Assembly (NCBI GenBank): GCA_937900485.1
Contig: CALCEL010000029.1
Coordinates: forward strand, 1 to 13,378
Length of the DNA: 13,378 nt
From: an uncultured Prevotellaceae bacterium
Lineage (GTDB): Bacteria; Bacteroidota; Bacteroidia; Bacteroidales; Bacteroidaceae
Direction of reading: 5' to 3'
In this document: positions 1-7,312 of the stretch, piece by piece
Layout of the letters: every line of letters begins with the position of its first letter
Position numbering within the stretch: the stretch's first letter is position 1
Translations under genes and position numbers: made by a program
The notes under the pieces: generated by a model
What the model was told of the DNA's origin: nothing
Databases searched by the model: none
The model's input: the letters and a program-made list of their open reading frames with translations, nothing else

Positions 1-38
1 CTTAAGAGTAGGTTTAACTTGATAAAATATTAACTTTT

Positions 39-233
39 ATGTATAAATATTTATTCGCTTTTGCACTTATGTTTGCCTCTGCAAGCTATTCTCACGCCGA
101 GGGTGGCAGTAAGGTTGCCTATGTAATATGTGTAATGCCAGATGGAACAAAAGTGTATCTTCGGGGCGATGCTACAGACGAAGAAATAATTGAAGTATAT
201 GATAAATGGGATAGAGACCATAAAGTTGAGTAA
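39..233 (+). CDS. Small exported protein of unknown function, 64 aa
   Basis: I do not recognise a family. The N-terminus (residues 1-20) is a good Sec signal peptide: one Lys at position 3, a hydrophobic stretch and an S-H-A cleavage site before Glu21. The mature part is only about 44 residues and is acidic. It starts with a Gly-Gly-Ser, then has two probable beta-strands (about 25-33 and 37-42) around a P-D-G-T turn. A charged helix with Trp57 near its end follows (about 46-62). There is one Cys, at position 31. The gene is followed after 37 nt by a strong hairpin terminator, so it seems to be its own transcript upstream of the GLPGLI gene. The signal peptide and codon pattern make it more likely a real gene than a chance frame, but its short length keeps confidence moderate. 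Confidence 0.6.
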   Translation: MYKYLFAFALMFASASYSHAEGGSKVAYVICVMPDGTKVYLRGDATDEEIIEVYDKWDRDHKVE

Positions 234-270
234 TACTTGTATCATGTCTTGCAATAAGAGATAATCACTG

Positions 271-298
271 TCAGCCGACATTTTTGTCGGCTGATTTT
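271..298 (+). terminator. Rho-independent terminator after the 64-aa gene
   Basis: A perfect 10-bp stem (TCAGCCGACA pairing with TGTCGGCTGA) closes on a TTTT loop and runs directly into TTTT. It ends only 13 nt before the next start codon. The GLPGLI gene must therefore either use a promoter upstream of or inside this hairpin, or depend on read-through. Confidence 0.8.
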
Positions 299-311
299 AG
301 CGTTTTTATAT

Positions 312-1142
312 ATGAGAAATATTTTCCTTGCCTTATTTTTGATTATGACTGTGGCGTGTGACGTCATGGCGCAGTATGTGGGTCTGGGAGACAGCGTGCG
401 TTTCCGTATCGGATACGCCACGACGTTCAAAGACGAGTATAGTTGGAAATCCAGATGTGATGAGATGACAATTCTTGATATCGGCTCTCGTAAGTCTATC
501 TTTTACAGCGTCAAGAATAACAGACGTCATGAGTTGCAAGATAGTATATTACGTAATGGCATCAGTCCTTATGCTTATCTTGATATTGTGAGTCAACATG
601 GCTACAAAGGAGCTCGCATCAGCTATTATGTGCTGAAAGACTATTCTCCAGTGAATAAGGTGACTTATTACTCGCAATGTAGCTCAATGTTCCAGTGTGA
701 GGAGAACATGACTTCTCTGCCGTGGAGTTTTGCGGATGGCGATACCATTGTCTGCGGCTATCCTTGTAAGAAGGCGACGATGAGCTATCGAGGACGTGAG
801 TGGACGGCGTGGTACGCTCTCGACATACCTGTGAGTGAGGGACCATGGAAACTGCGCGGACTGCCGGGACTGATTCTCTGTGCGTATGAGTCGGAGGGTG
901 TGTTCCGCTTCGACTGCAACGGCATATCCAACGGCAATGGCGAGGAAATGAGTATGGTTAATGTTAAGACGATAAAATGTACTCCGGAAAAGATGATTGA
1001 GATGGAGAGAATGTTAGAGGAGGATCCGGATAACCTCTACGGACTGATACACGGACATAGAAGCTATTCTTTCGACAAAGACGGCAAGCCGATGGACTAC
1101 TCAGACAAGAAGGCGTGTCTGAAGGAGAGGAAGATAGATTGA
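312..1142 (+). CDS. GLPGLI family protein
   Basis: This is a 276-residue exported protein of the GLPGLI family, which is restricted to Bacteroidota and has no established function. The diagnostic motif G-L-P-G-L-I is present exactly at residues 183-188, inside the usual context (G-P-W-K-L-R before, then an aromatic and polar strand). Residues 1-20 form a signal peptide ending V-M-A before Gln21. Cys16 is not in a good lipobox (Thr at -3), so I favour a soluble periplasmic protein over a lipoprotein. The preceding region includes a Y-Y-S-Q-C strand and a second Cys-containing segment, so disulfides are possible. It ends 16 nt before the TonB-receptor-like gene, an arrangement often seen for this family, which implies joint work at the outer membrane (inference). 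The start at 312 is the first ATG after the terminator and gives a complete signal peptide. Confidence 0.9.
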   Translation: MRNIFLALFLIMTVACDVMAQYVGLGDSVRFRIGYATTFKDEYSWKSRCDEMTILDIGSRKSIFYSVKNNRRHELQDSILRNGISPYAYLDIVSQHGYKGARISYYVLKDYSPVNKVTYYSQCSSMFQCEENMTSLPWSFADGDTIVCGYPCKKATMSYRGREWTAWYALDIPVSEGPWKLRGLPGLILCAYESEGVFRFDCNGISNGNGEEMSMVNVKTIKCTPEKMIEMERMLEEDPDNLYGLIHGHRSYSFDKDGKPMDYSDKKACLKERKID

Positions 1143-1158
1143 CGTTATACAATATTTT

Positions 1159-3723
1159 ATGAGAGGTAAGCTGAGATATATTATCATTAAGATGTTATTG
1201 ATGTCTTGTCTATGTGTCTGTGCGCAGAACAACACATACGATGGCACGGTGTGTGATGTTCACGGGCAGCCGTTGGATATGGTGTCGGTGGTTATACTGA
1301 ACGAGTCGGGCTCGCCGGTCTCTTACACGAGAACGGACGAGAATGGACGTTTCGTCTTGAGCTGTGACACGTCGAGGCATGCCGTCAGCATGTCGTTCAG
1401 TTTCATCGGTTATGAGCGTAAGATCGTCCCGCTGCCGGAATTCAGAAATGGCAGTAAGGTGACGCTGGCGGAACAGCCTTTTTCCCTGAATGAGGTGAAG
1501 GTGGTGTCGAGACGTATCGAGGAGAAGAAAGACACGCTGACCTATTCCGTGGCGGGATTCAAACAGGCGCAGGACAGGTCGATAGCTGACGTGTTGTCAA
1601 AGATGCCCGGCATCGAGGTGAAGAAGAACGGAGTGATAGAGTATCTCGGAAAGCCGATTAACAAATTCTATATCGAGGGCCTGGATCTGCTCGGCGGTAA
1701 GTATAGGCTCGCCAGCGAGAATCTTTCGGCGGATAAGGTGAAGTCTGTGCAGGTGCTCCAGAATCACCAGCCTGTGAAGATGCTGCGTGACATTAAGTTC
1801 AGTGACGGAACGGCGCTGAACCTCGTGCTCAAGGATGATGCCAAGAACGTGTGGACCGGTGTCGCCGAGGTGGGCTCGGGAGCTGTGGTGCAAGGTGAGA
1901 CGGAGTGGAACAGAGACGCCAGGATTATGCTGATGTGTTTCGGAAGGAAGATGCAGACGATATCCATGTATAAGACTAACAACACGGGAAAGGATATAGC
2001 GGAGGAGATTAATGAGCTTATATCAGAGGAGGACAGAAAGTACGAGATGAGCAGTCCTGTGTCGGGAGTGGGAGTGTGTGCGGCCGACCTGAAGGATGAA
2101 CGGACGCTGTTCAACGACTCTCACTTGTTCGCCTCTAACTGGCTGTATAAGGCGAGGGAGGATGTGGACCTGCGACTGCAGTTGAACGCCTTCCATGATA
2201 AGACAGGGCAGAAGGCTTCGGTGACGACATCGTACAGCGACCTGAACGATGAGACGCAGATTGTGGAGACCACGGATGCTAATATGTCACACGGCTCCGC
2301 ACAGATGGAGCTGATGTATAAGCTTAATGCCGACAATGTCTACCTTATGAATAAGGCGAGGGGAGCGCTGGACTATGCGCACGACAAGGCTATGACGGTG
2401 CTGAACGGACGTGAGACACCACAGAACGTGAAGGTCGACAAGAGGTATATGTCCGACAGCTTCTCCTTTATGAGAAAGTATGACAACAAGAAGCAGTTCG
2501 AGGTGAAGGCTGACGTGGTGTATAATGATATGCCGGGCTTGCTGCTGGTGAGTGACGGAAGGACGGAGAATGTTGACATGAGCTCGTTGAATGTCGACGC
2601 CGAGACTTCGTTCAGCCACACGCTGTCGTCTTTTCATATTTATTATAAGGCGGGATTCCAGGGACAGTTGTCCGACATCAAAGCCTCGCTGGGTGACGAG
2701 TTTGACGACAAGGAGCGTTACGTCTCTCTCCGACCTTACGTGCTGTCGTCAGCCATGTATGCCAATCGCGACGTGAAAGTTAAGGTCAACGCGCGCATGA
2801 GTATGGTGTCACGCGACTATGACGGACAGAAGGATGTGATGTTGCTGGCGGAGCCGAACGCCTCATTCTCGTACATCCCGTCAACCTTTTGGGATTATTC
2901 TCTCCGCTACACCTACAACAGGGTGCTTAGCGAGCTGACGGAGATGACAGACATACCGATGTATGTGAGTTACATCACGAGAATCGAGAACAGCGGCGAG
3001 CTTCTGGACTCGCACAGCCATTACGCCATTCTTAGCGTGAGGTATAAGAATGCCATGGCGGGCTTCTTCGCTAATGTCAGCCTCTCTGGCAAACTGTCGA
3101 CTGGCAATGACTTGTATAAGAGTGAGCTGGTTGACGGTGTCTATGTCAGACGCTCCAGTCATCATCAGTGTGACCACGAGTCATATTCTCTGTCGGGAAG
3201 GGTGAGCAAAGCTATAGCGGTCACTAAGGCTAACGTGGCGCTGAGCGGCTCATACAGGACGACGCGTTATGATTTGTTGGTGTCTGATGTGGTCAATGCG
3301 TGCGAGACGCGTAATTACAATGTCTCCCTGTCATTCAGCTTCCGCCCACTTAAGATGCTGTCCTTCGAGGAGGAGTCCCGCATGTGTGTGTCAGAACAAT
3401 TGAACCGCGCGTGCCCGTCGCTGTCGGCGGATAAGATGACATGGATGAATCATACGCTCAAGTCGTATCTGATGATAGGTAAATGGCAATTGGAATGGGT
3501 CAACGACTTGTATCACTCCCGTGACGAGAGTGTGTCTTTCAATTACTTCTCCGACTTGTCGGTCTGCTACCGCGACAAGATTAATGAGTGGAAGCTTTCT
3601 CTTAATAATATATTAGGTGCATCTGAATATGTCCACCGTAAGGTGTATGACTACTACCGGAATGTGTCGTCAATAGAGTTAAGACGACGTGAGTTTCTGC
3701 TTAGTTATTCACGTAGTTTCTGA
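1159..3723 (+). CDS. TonB-dependent-receptor-like outer-membrane beta-barrel protein, GLPGLI partner
   Basis: An 854-residue outer-membrane protein. Residues 1-22 are a signal peptide (V-C-A before Gln23). Residues about 24-107 form a carboxypeptidase-regulatory-like beta-sandwich: the G-T-V-x-D-x-x-G-Q-P-L start, D-E-N-G-R-F, and F-S-F-I-G-Y are typical. Residues about 120-230 resemble a TonB plug, including D-V-L-S-K-M-P-G-I-E-V, F-Y-I-E-G-L-D-L-L and V-Q-V-L-Q-N-H-Q. The rest is barrel-like, with alternating aromatic and polar strands and a C-terminal Phe. It lacks the E-D-V-V-V-V-G-Y-G segment seen in the SusC-like gene of this window and is shorter than it, so it belongs to the smaller receptor-like group found beside GLPGLI genes rather than to SusC. 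It is probably co-transcribed with the upstream GLPGLI gene. The transported or bound ligand cannot be read from the sequence; a peptide or export role is as possible as uptake. Confidence 0.85.
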   Translation: MRGKLRYIIIKMLLMSCLCVCAQNNTYDGTVCDVHGQPLDMVSVVILNESGSPVSYTRTDENGRFVLSCDTSRHAVSMSFSFIGYERKIVPLPEFRNGSKVTLAEQPFSLNEVKVVSRRIEEKKDTLTYSVAGFKQAQDRSIADVLSKMPGIEVKKNGVIEYLGKPINKFYIEGLDLLGGKYRLASENLSADKVKSVQVLQNHQPVKMLRDIKFSDGTALNLVLKDDAKNVWTGVAEVGSGAVVQGETEWNRDARIMLMCFGRKMQTISMYKTNNTGKDIAEEINELISEEDRKYEMSSPVSGVGVCAADLKDERTLFNDSHLFASNWLYKAREDVDLRLQLNAFHDKTGQKASVTTSYSDLNDETQIVETTDANMSHGSAQMELMYKLNADNVYLMNKARGALDYAHDKAMTVLNGRETPQNVKVDKRYMSDSFSFMRKYDNKKQFEVKADVVYNDMPGLLLVSDGRTENVDMSSLNVDAETSFSHTLSSFHIYYKAGFQGQLSDIKASLGDEFDDKERYVSLRPYVLSSAMYANRDVKVKVNARMSMVSRDYDGQKDVMLLAEPNASFSYIPSTFWDYSLRYTYNRVLSELTEMTDIPMYVSYITRIENSGELLDSHSHYAILSVRYKNAMAGFFANVSLSGKLSTGNDLYKSELVDGVYVRRSSHHQCDHESYSLSGRVSKAIAVTKANVALSGSYRTTRYDLLVSDVVNACETRNYNVSLSFSFRPLKMLSFEEESRMCVSEQLNRACPSLSADKMTWMNHTLKSYLMIGKWQLEWVNDLYHSRDESVSFNYFSDLSVCYRDKINEWKLSLNNILGASEYVHRKVYDYYRNVSSIELRRREFLLSYSRSF

Positions 3724-3725
3724 AC

Positions 3726-3745
3726 GAGGTGTCGAGAGACACCTC
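3726..3745 (+). terminator. Hairpin terminator after the receptor-like gene
   Basis: A perfect 8-bp stem, GAGGTGTC pairing with GACACCTC, closes on a GAGA (GNRA-type) tetraloop just past the stop codon. The following sequence (TTATCATATA) is only a weak U-tract. It plausibly ends or stabilises the GLPGLI/receptor transcript. Confidence 0.6.
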
Positions 3746-3844
3746 TTATCATATAACGTAAGAAATGGTGCTAAAGCAGTGTTTCTTTGTTTATATATAT
3801 CAATCATGGTTAAAAAATACTAAATTGTGATATAAAAGTGTCAT

Positions 3845-3872
3845 TTTGTTTGTTTTATAAAATGTATTTTTG
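3845..3872 (+). promoter_or_regulatory. Candidate promoter P1 of the Sus-type operon
   Basis: A TATTTTTG box (3865-3872) fits the Bacteroidota -7 consensus TAnnTTTG. A TTTG at 3845-3848 can serve as the -33 element, although the 16-nt spacer is slightly short; a second TTTG lies at 3849-3852. Transcription would begin near 3879. The match is from sequence only. Confidence 0.4.
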
Positions 3873-3952
3873 TGGCGATATCGAATAACCTATACCGAAA
3901 GACCTGTTGGGAAGAAGTTCACGAAAGTACGTCTAACCTTGAATATGAAAAA

Positions 3953-3960
3953 TACATTTG
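3953..3960 (+). promoter_or_regulatory. Candidate second -7 box before the susC-like gene
   Basis: TACATTTG is an exact match to TAnnTTTG and is followed by GTGGC, just as in the upstream box. No convincing TTTG lies at the right distance upstream, so this could be a weaker or activator-dependent promoter, or a chance or duplicated copy of the first box. Confidence 0.28.
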
Positions 3961-4049
3961 TGGCATAGACGTGGCTGATATGATACTATGGAATGAGATT
4001 GAAAATACTTAATATCTTAAATTTAATATCTAACTTAATTGATTAACTC

Positions 4050-7000
4050 ATGTGTAAAAGTAATTTTATGAACTTGAGAATGGTGGTTTTGGCTATCTGC
4101 CTCGTGCTGTTGCCATTGACTGCTCTGGCTCAGACAACCATTACTGGTTTGGTTCGTGAAGCATCTGGAGAACCTGTTCCGGGTGCGTCAGTACGTGAGA
4201 AAGGTACAACCCGTGGTGCCGCTACCGACATCAATGGTAACTTCTCCTTCGACGTGTCTTCCCCTAATGCCACACTGGTGGTATCTTTCGTCGGATACCA
4301 GACTCAGGAAGTAAACCTCGAGGGACGTAGGAATGTGACTGTGACAATGCGTTTCGATGACGAACTCCTCGAGGATGTCGTCGTCGTCGGTTATGGTACG
4401 ATGAAGAAGAAACTCGTCACCGGTGCTACTGTACAGGTGAAGGGTGAGGACATCGCCAAGCTGAACACAACTAACGCCCTCACTGCTATGCAGGCTTCCT
4501 CACCAGGTGTCAACATCGTGCAGTCATCAGCACAGCCTGGTAAGGGATTCAAGGTTAACATACGTGGTGTGGGAACTATCAACGGCTCTTCACCTATTCT
4601 TATTATAGACGGTGTCTACTCCGGTACCGCTAATGATGGTCTGAACGGACTCAACCCGAATGATATCGAGAGCATCGACGTCCTCAAGGACGCTGCGTCT
4701 TGTGCCATCTATGGTGCGCGCGCCGCTAACGGTGTCATCATCGTGACTACAAAGCAGGGTAAGAAGGGTAAGGTGCAGATTCAGTATGACGGCTATGTGG
4801 GCTGGAGCAACCCTTATAAGAGGCCTGCCACTCTCAATGCCCAGGAATACATGAATATCATCAATGAGACAAACTTCAACACTTACGGAACAGCTACTGA
4901 CTGGTCTACTATCGTGCCTGCAAGCGTGCTGAGCAGCGTGCAGAACGGATGGAGCGGCACAGACTGGTTTGAGGAGTACAGAAATAAGAACGCCGTGCAG
5001 ACTTCTCACGCAGTGAGTCTGACTGGCGGTGGCGACCTCTCTAAGTTCGCTCTCTCTGTGAACTACAGCTCTAATGAGGGTATCATGGGACGTGACAACG
5101 CGTCAAACTACAAGCGCTACGGAGGACGTATCAACTCTGACCATGTGCTCTACCGCAACGACAAGGGACGTGACGTGGTGACTGTCGGCGAGAATATCTC
5201 TTTCTGGTACCACAGCAGTCACGACTTGGCTGAGGGTAACGGCTACTGGAATATCATGCATGACGCTTACATCGCCTCTCCTCTCGTACCTGCGTACAGA
5301 GCTGACGGCTCACTCACATCATACGAGACAGACCACACAGGTTTCAATAACGACCTGTACTCACAGCCGCTCACGGCTTTCCTCGCTGGTAACTACAACT
5401 CTCTCAACCTTAATAGAGACTTCGGAGTGGGAGCTACATTCTTCGTTACTGTGGAGCCTATCAAGGGACTGAAATGGCGTAGCCAGGTCAACACAGGCTA
5501 CAGCGCTTCCAACAATAGAAATATGAGCGACCCTTATTCTTCAAGCTCAACATCTGCGTCTTCTAACTACACTTCTTCTCAGAGCATGTACGAGGGATCT
5601 TCTCTCTCTTTCGATAACACTCTCTCTTATGTGTTGCCAGAAATAGGTAAAAACCACTTCGACGTGATGATTGGACAGTCTTTCGAGCAGTCTAACTGGA
5701 GCACAGGCATGAGCGGTAATGCCAGCGTGACTGCTGTTGACGCTAACTCACTACTCCTTAATGGTGAAAACTACAGAATGCTCAACAACTACGGATGGGA
5801 GAACTGGAAAGGTGGTTCTGGATACTTCTATCCAAAACAGGGAACTATCGCTTCATTCTTCGGACGTTTGAACTGGAACTACGACGAGAAGTACATGGCT
5901 ACTGTTATTCTTCGTCGTGACGGCTCAAGCTACTTCGCTAAGGGACACCAGTGGGGTACCTTCCCTTCTGTATCCGCAGGTTGGGATATCTCTAAAGAGG
6001 CTTTCATGGAAGAGACAACTTCTTGGCTCGACCAGTTGAAGGTCAGGGCTTCCTGGGGACAGAACGGTAACTGCGACGCTGCTTCCGGAAAGTACGCTTA
6101 CCTCTCTAACATCGCGTTCTCACCTACTGACTACGCTGACTACGGCTACAAGTTCTCTACAAGCAACGACTACACTGTAAGTAACAAGTATACTACTGGT
6201 GCTTACTCTCGTAACCAGCCTAACGAGAACCTCACTTGGGAGACTTCTGAGCAGATTGACTTAGGTTTCGACGCGCGATTCCTTAACGGACGTCTCGGCG
6301 TTAACTTCGACTGGTACAGAAAGACTACTAAGGACTGGATCGTACGTGCTAACAACTATGACATCTTCGGTTATGAGGAGGCAGCTTGGGAGAATGAGGG
6401 TAACGTACGTAACACAGGTGTCGAGCTCGCTATCTCATGGAGAGACAGACTGAACAAGAATTTCAACTACTTCGCAAACCTTAACATCGCTACTAATAAG
6501 AACGAGGTTACAAGTCTTAAGAACGGTGCCATCGGTATCGACCGCTGGAGCTCACTCTTCCAGAACTCTGAGTACGTATGTCTCGTTGAGGAGGGACACC
6601 CAGTATCTTACTTCTACGGTATGTCACATAGCGGTATATGGCAGAACCAGGCTCAGATTGACGCTGCCCGCAATGCAGGTAAGGCAGTTCTCGACGGTGC
6701 TCAGCCTGGTGACTGTATCTGGGAGGACTATAATGGTGACGGCGTGATCAGCTTCGACACTGACCGCCATGAGATTGGTGACCCTAACCCTAACTTCACT
6801 CTCGGTCTCACTCTCGGTGGTGACTGGAAGGGATTGGACTTCAGCGTCACAGGTTACGGAGCCTTCGGTCATCAGATCATGCAGTGCTATCGTACTGCCC
6901 AGCTCGCTAACAAGTATCAGAACTATACTCAGGACGTGTTTGAGAGATGGCATGGTGAGGGCACAAGCAACACATTGCCTCGTCTCAATGTCGGCGGTGA

Positions 7001-7283
7001 CAACTGGGGACACGTCTCAACAGTGTATATGCAGAACGGTGACTATTTCAGAATCCAGAACGTGACTGTGGGCTATGACTTCAACAAAATCTGGAAGTCA
7101 TCACCATTCGGTCAGCTCAGACTTTACGTGCAGGCACAGAACCTCTGGACATTCACAAGTTACACAGGACTCGATCCTGAGATGGGCTCAAGCGGCGGTA
7201 CTCAGGACTGGGCTATGGGAATCGATCTCGGTAACTATCCTTCAGCTCGCACTTATATCGTAGGATGCAGCATTAAGTTCTAA
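4050..7283 (+). CDS. SusC/RagA family TonB-linked outer-membrane transporter
   Basis: This 1077-residue TonB-dependent transporter imports glycan oligosaccharides across the outer membrane, working with the SusD-like lipoprotein encoded next. Residues 1-28 are a signal peptide (T-A-L-A-Q); internal Met7 and Met11 are alternative starts that would keep it. A carboxypeptidase-regulatory-like domain covers about 30-107, with G-E-P-V-P-G-A-S-V and F-V-G-Y. The TonB-contact segment E-D-V-V-V-V-G-Y-G is at residues 108-116. The plug domain is at about 123-237, with I-R-G-V-G-T at 171 and the family hallmark S-I-D-V-L-K-D-A-A-S-C-A-I-Y-G-A-R-A-A-N-G-V-I at about 208-230 (Cys replaces the more common residue after Ser). 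The remaining 840 residues are barrel, with F-P-S-V-S-A-G-W typical of SusC and a C-terminal Phe. Length is normal. It is first in a three-gene operon, 29 nt before the susD-like gene. The exact substrate is not visible here. Confidence 0.96.
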   Translation: MCKSNFMNLRMVVLAICLVLLPLTALAQTTITGLVREASGEPVPGASVREKGTTRGAATDINGNFSFDVSSPNATLVVSFVGYQTQEVNLEGRRNVTVTMRFDDELLEDVVVVGYGTMKKKLVTGATVQVKGEDIAKLNTTNALTAMQASSPGVNIVQSSAQPGKGFKVNIRGVGTINGSSPILIIDGVYSGTANDGLNGLNPNDIESIDVLKDAASCAIYGARAANGVIIVTTKQGKKGKVQIQYDGYVGWSNPYKRPATLNAQEYMNIINETNFNTYGTATDWSTIVPASVLSSVQNGWSGTDWFEEYRNKNAVQTSHAVSLTGGGDLSKFALSVNYSSNEGIMGRDNASNYKRYGGRINSDHVLYRNDKGRDVVTVGENISFWYHSSHDLAEGNGYWNIMHDAYIASPLVPAYRADGSLTSYETDHTGFNNDLYSQPLTAFLAGNYNSLNLNRDFGVGATFFVTVEPIKGLKWRSQVNTGYSASNNRNMSDPYSSSSTSASSNYTSSQSMYEGSSLSFDNTLSYVLPEIGKNHFDVMIGQSFEQSNWSTGMSGNASVTAVDANSLLLNGENYRMLNNYGWENWKGGSGYFYPKQGTIASFFGRLNWNYDEKYMATVILRRDGSSYFAKGHQWGTFPSVSAGWDISKEAFMEETTSWLDQLKVRASWGQNGNCDAASGKYAYLSNIAFSPTDYADYGYKFSTSNDYTVSNKYTTGAYSRNQPNENLTWETSEQIDLGFDARFLNGRLGVNFDWYRKTTKDWIVRANNYDIFGYEEAAWENEGNVRNTGVELAISWRDRLNKNFNYFANLNIATNKNEVTSLKNGAIGIDRWSSLFQNSEYVCLVEEGHPVSYFYGMSHSGIWQNQAQIDAARNAGKAVLDGAQPGDCIWEDYNGDGVISFDTDRHEIGDPNPNFTLGLTLGGDWKGLDFSVTGYGAFGHQIMQCYRTAQLANKYQNYTQDVFERWHGEGTSNTLPRLNVGGDNWGHVSTVYMQNGDYFRIQNVTVGYDFNKIWKSSPFGQLRLYVQAQNLWTFTSYTGLDPEMGSSGGTQDWAMGIDLGNYPSARTYIVGCSIKF

Positions 7284-7312
7284 TCTTAAATAGTTTAATA
7301 CAGAAAGTTATT

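Larger units (their letters stand above)
3746..4049 (+). other. Long AT-rich leader upstream of the susC-like gene
   Basis: No gene is visible here. The segment is AT-rich and holds two candidate Bacteroidota promoters (entered separately) and a palindrome TTTTATAAAA at 3853-3862. Close to the start codon there is a direct repeat TTAATATCT at 4009-4017 and 4023-4031. If transcription starts from the first promoter, the leader RNA would be about 170 nt long. That is enough room for post-transcriptional control, which is common for Sus-type operons, but I could not identify a specific riboswitch. Confidence 0.6.

Noticed and set aside
312..360. GLPGLI protein as a lipoprotein anchored at Cys16
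   Set aside because: The residue at -3 is Thr and the better cleavage site is V-M-A before Gln21, as expected for a soluble exported protein.
4590..5009. 139-codon antisense open frame under the susC-like gene, and similar ones elsewhere
   Set aside because: They lie fully within well-supported genes, lack motifs, and reflect the codon composition of the + strand genes.
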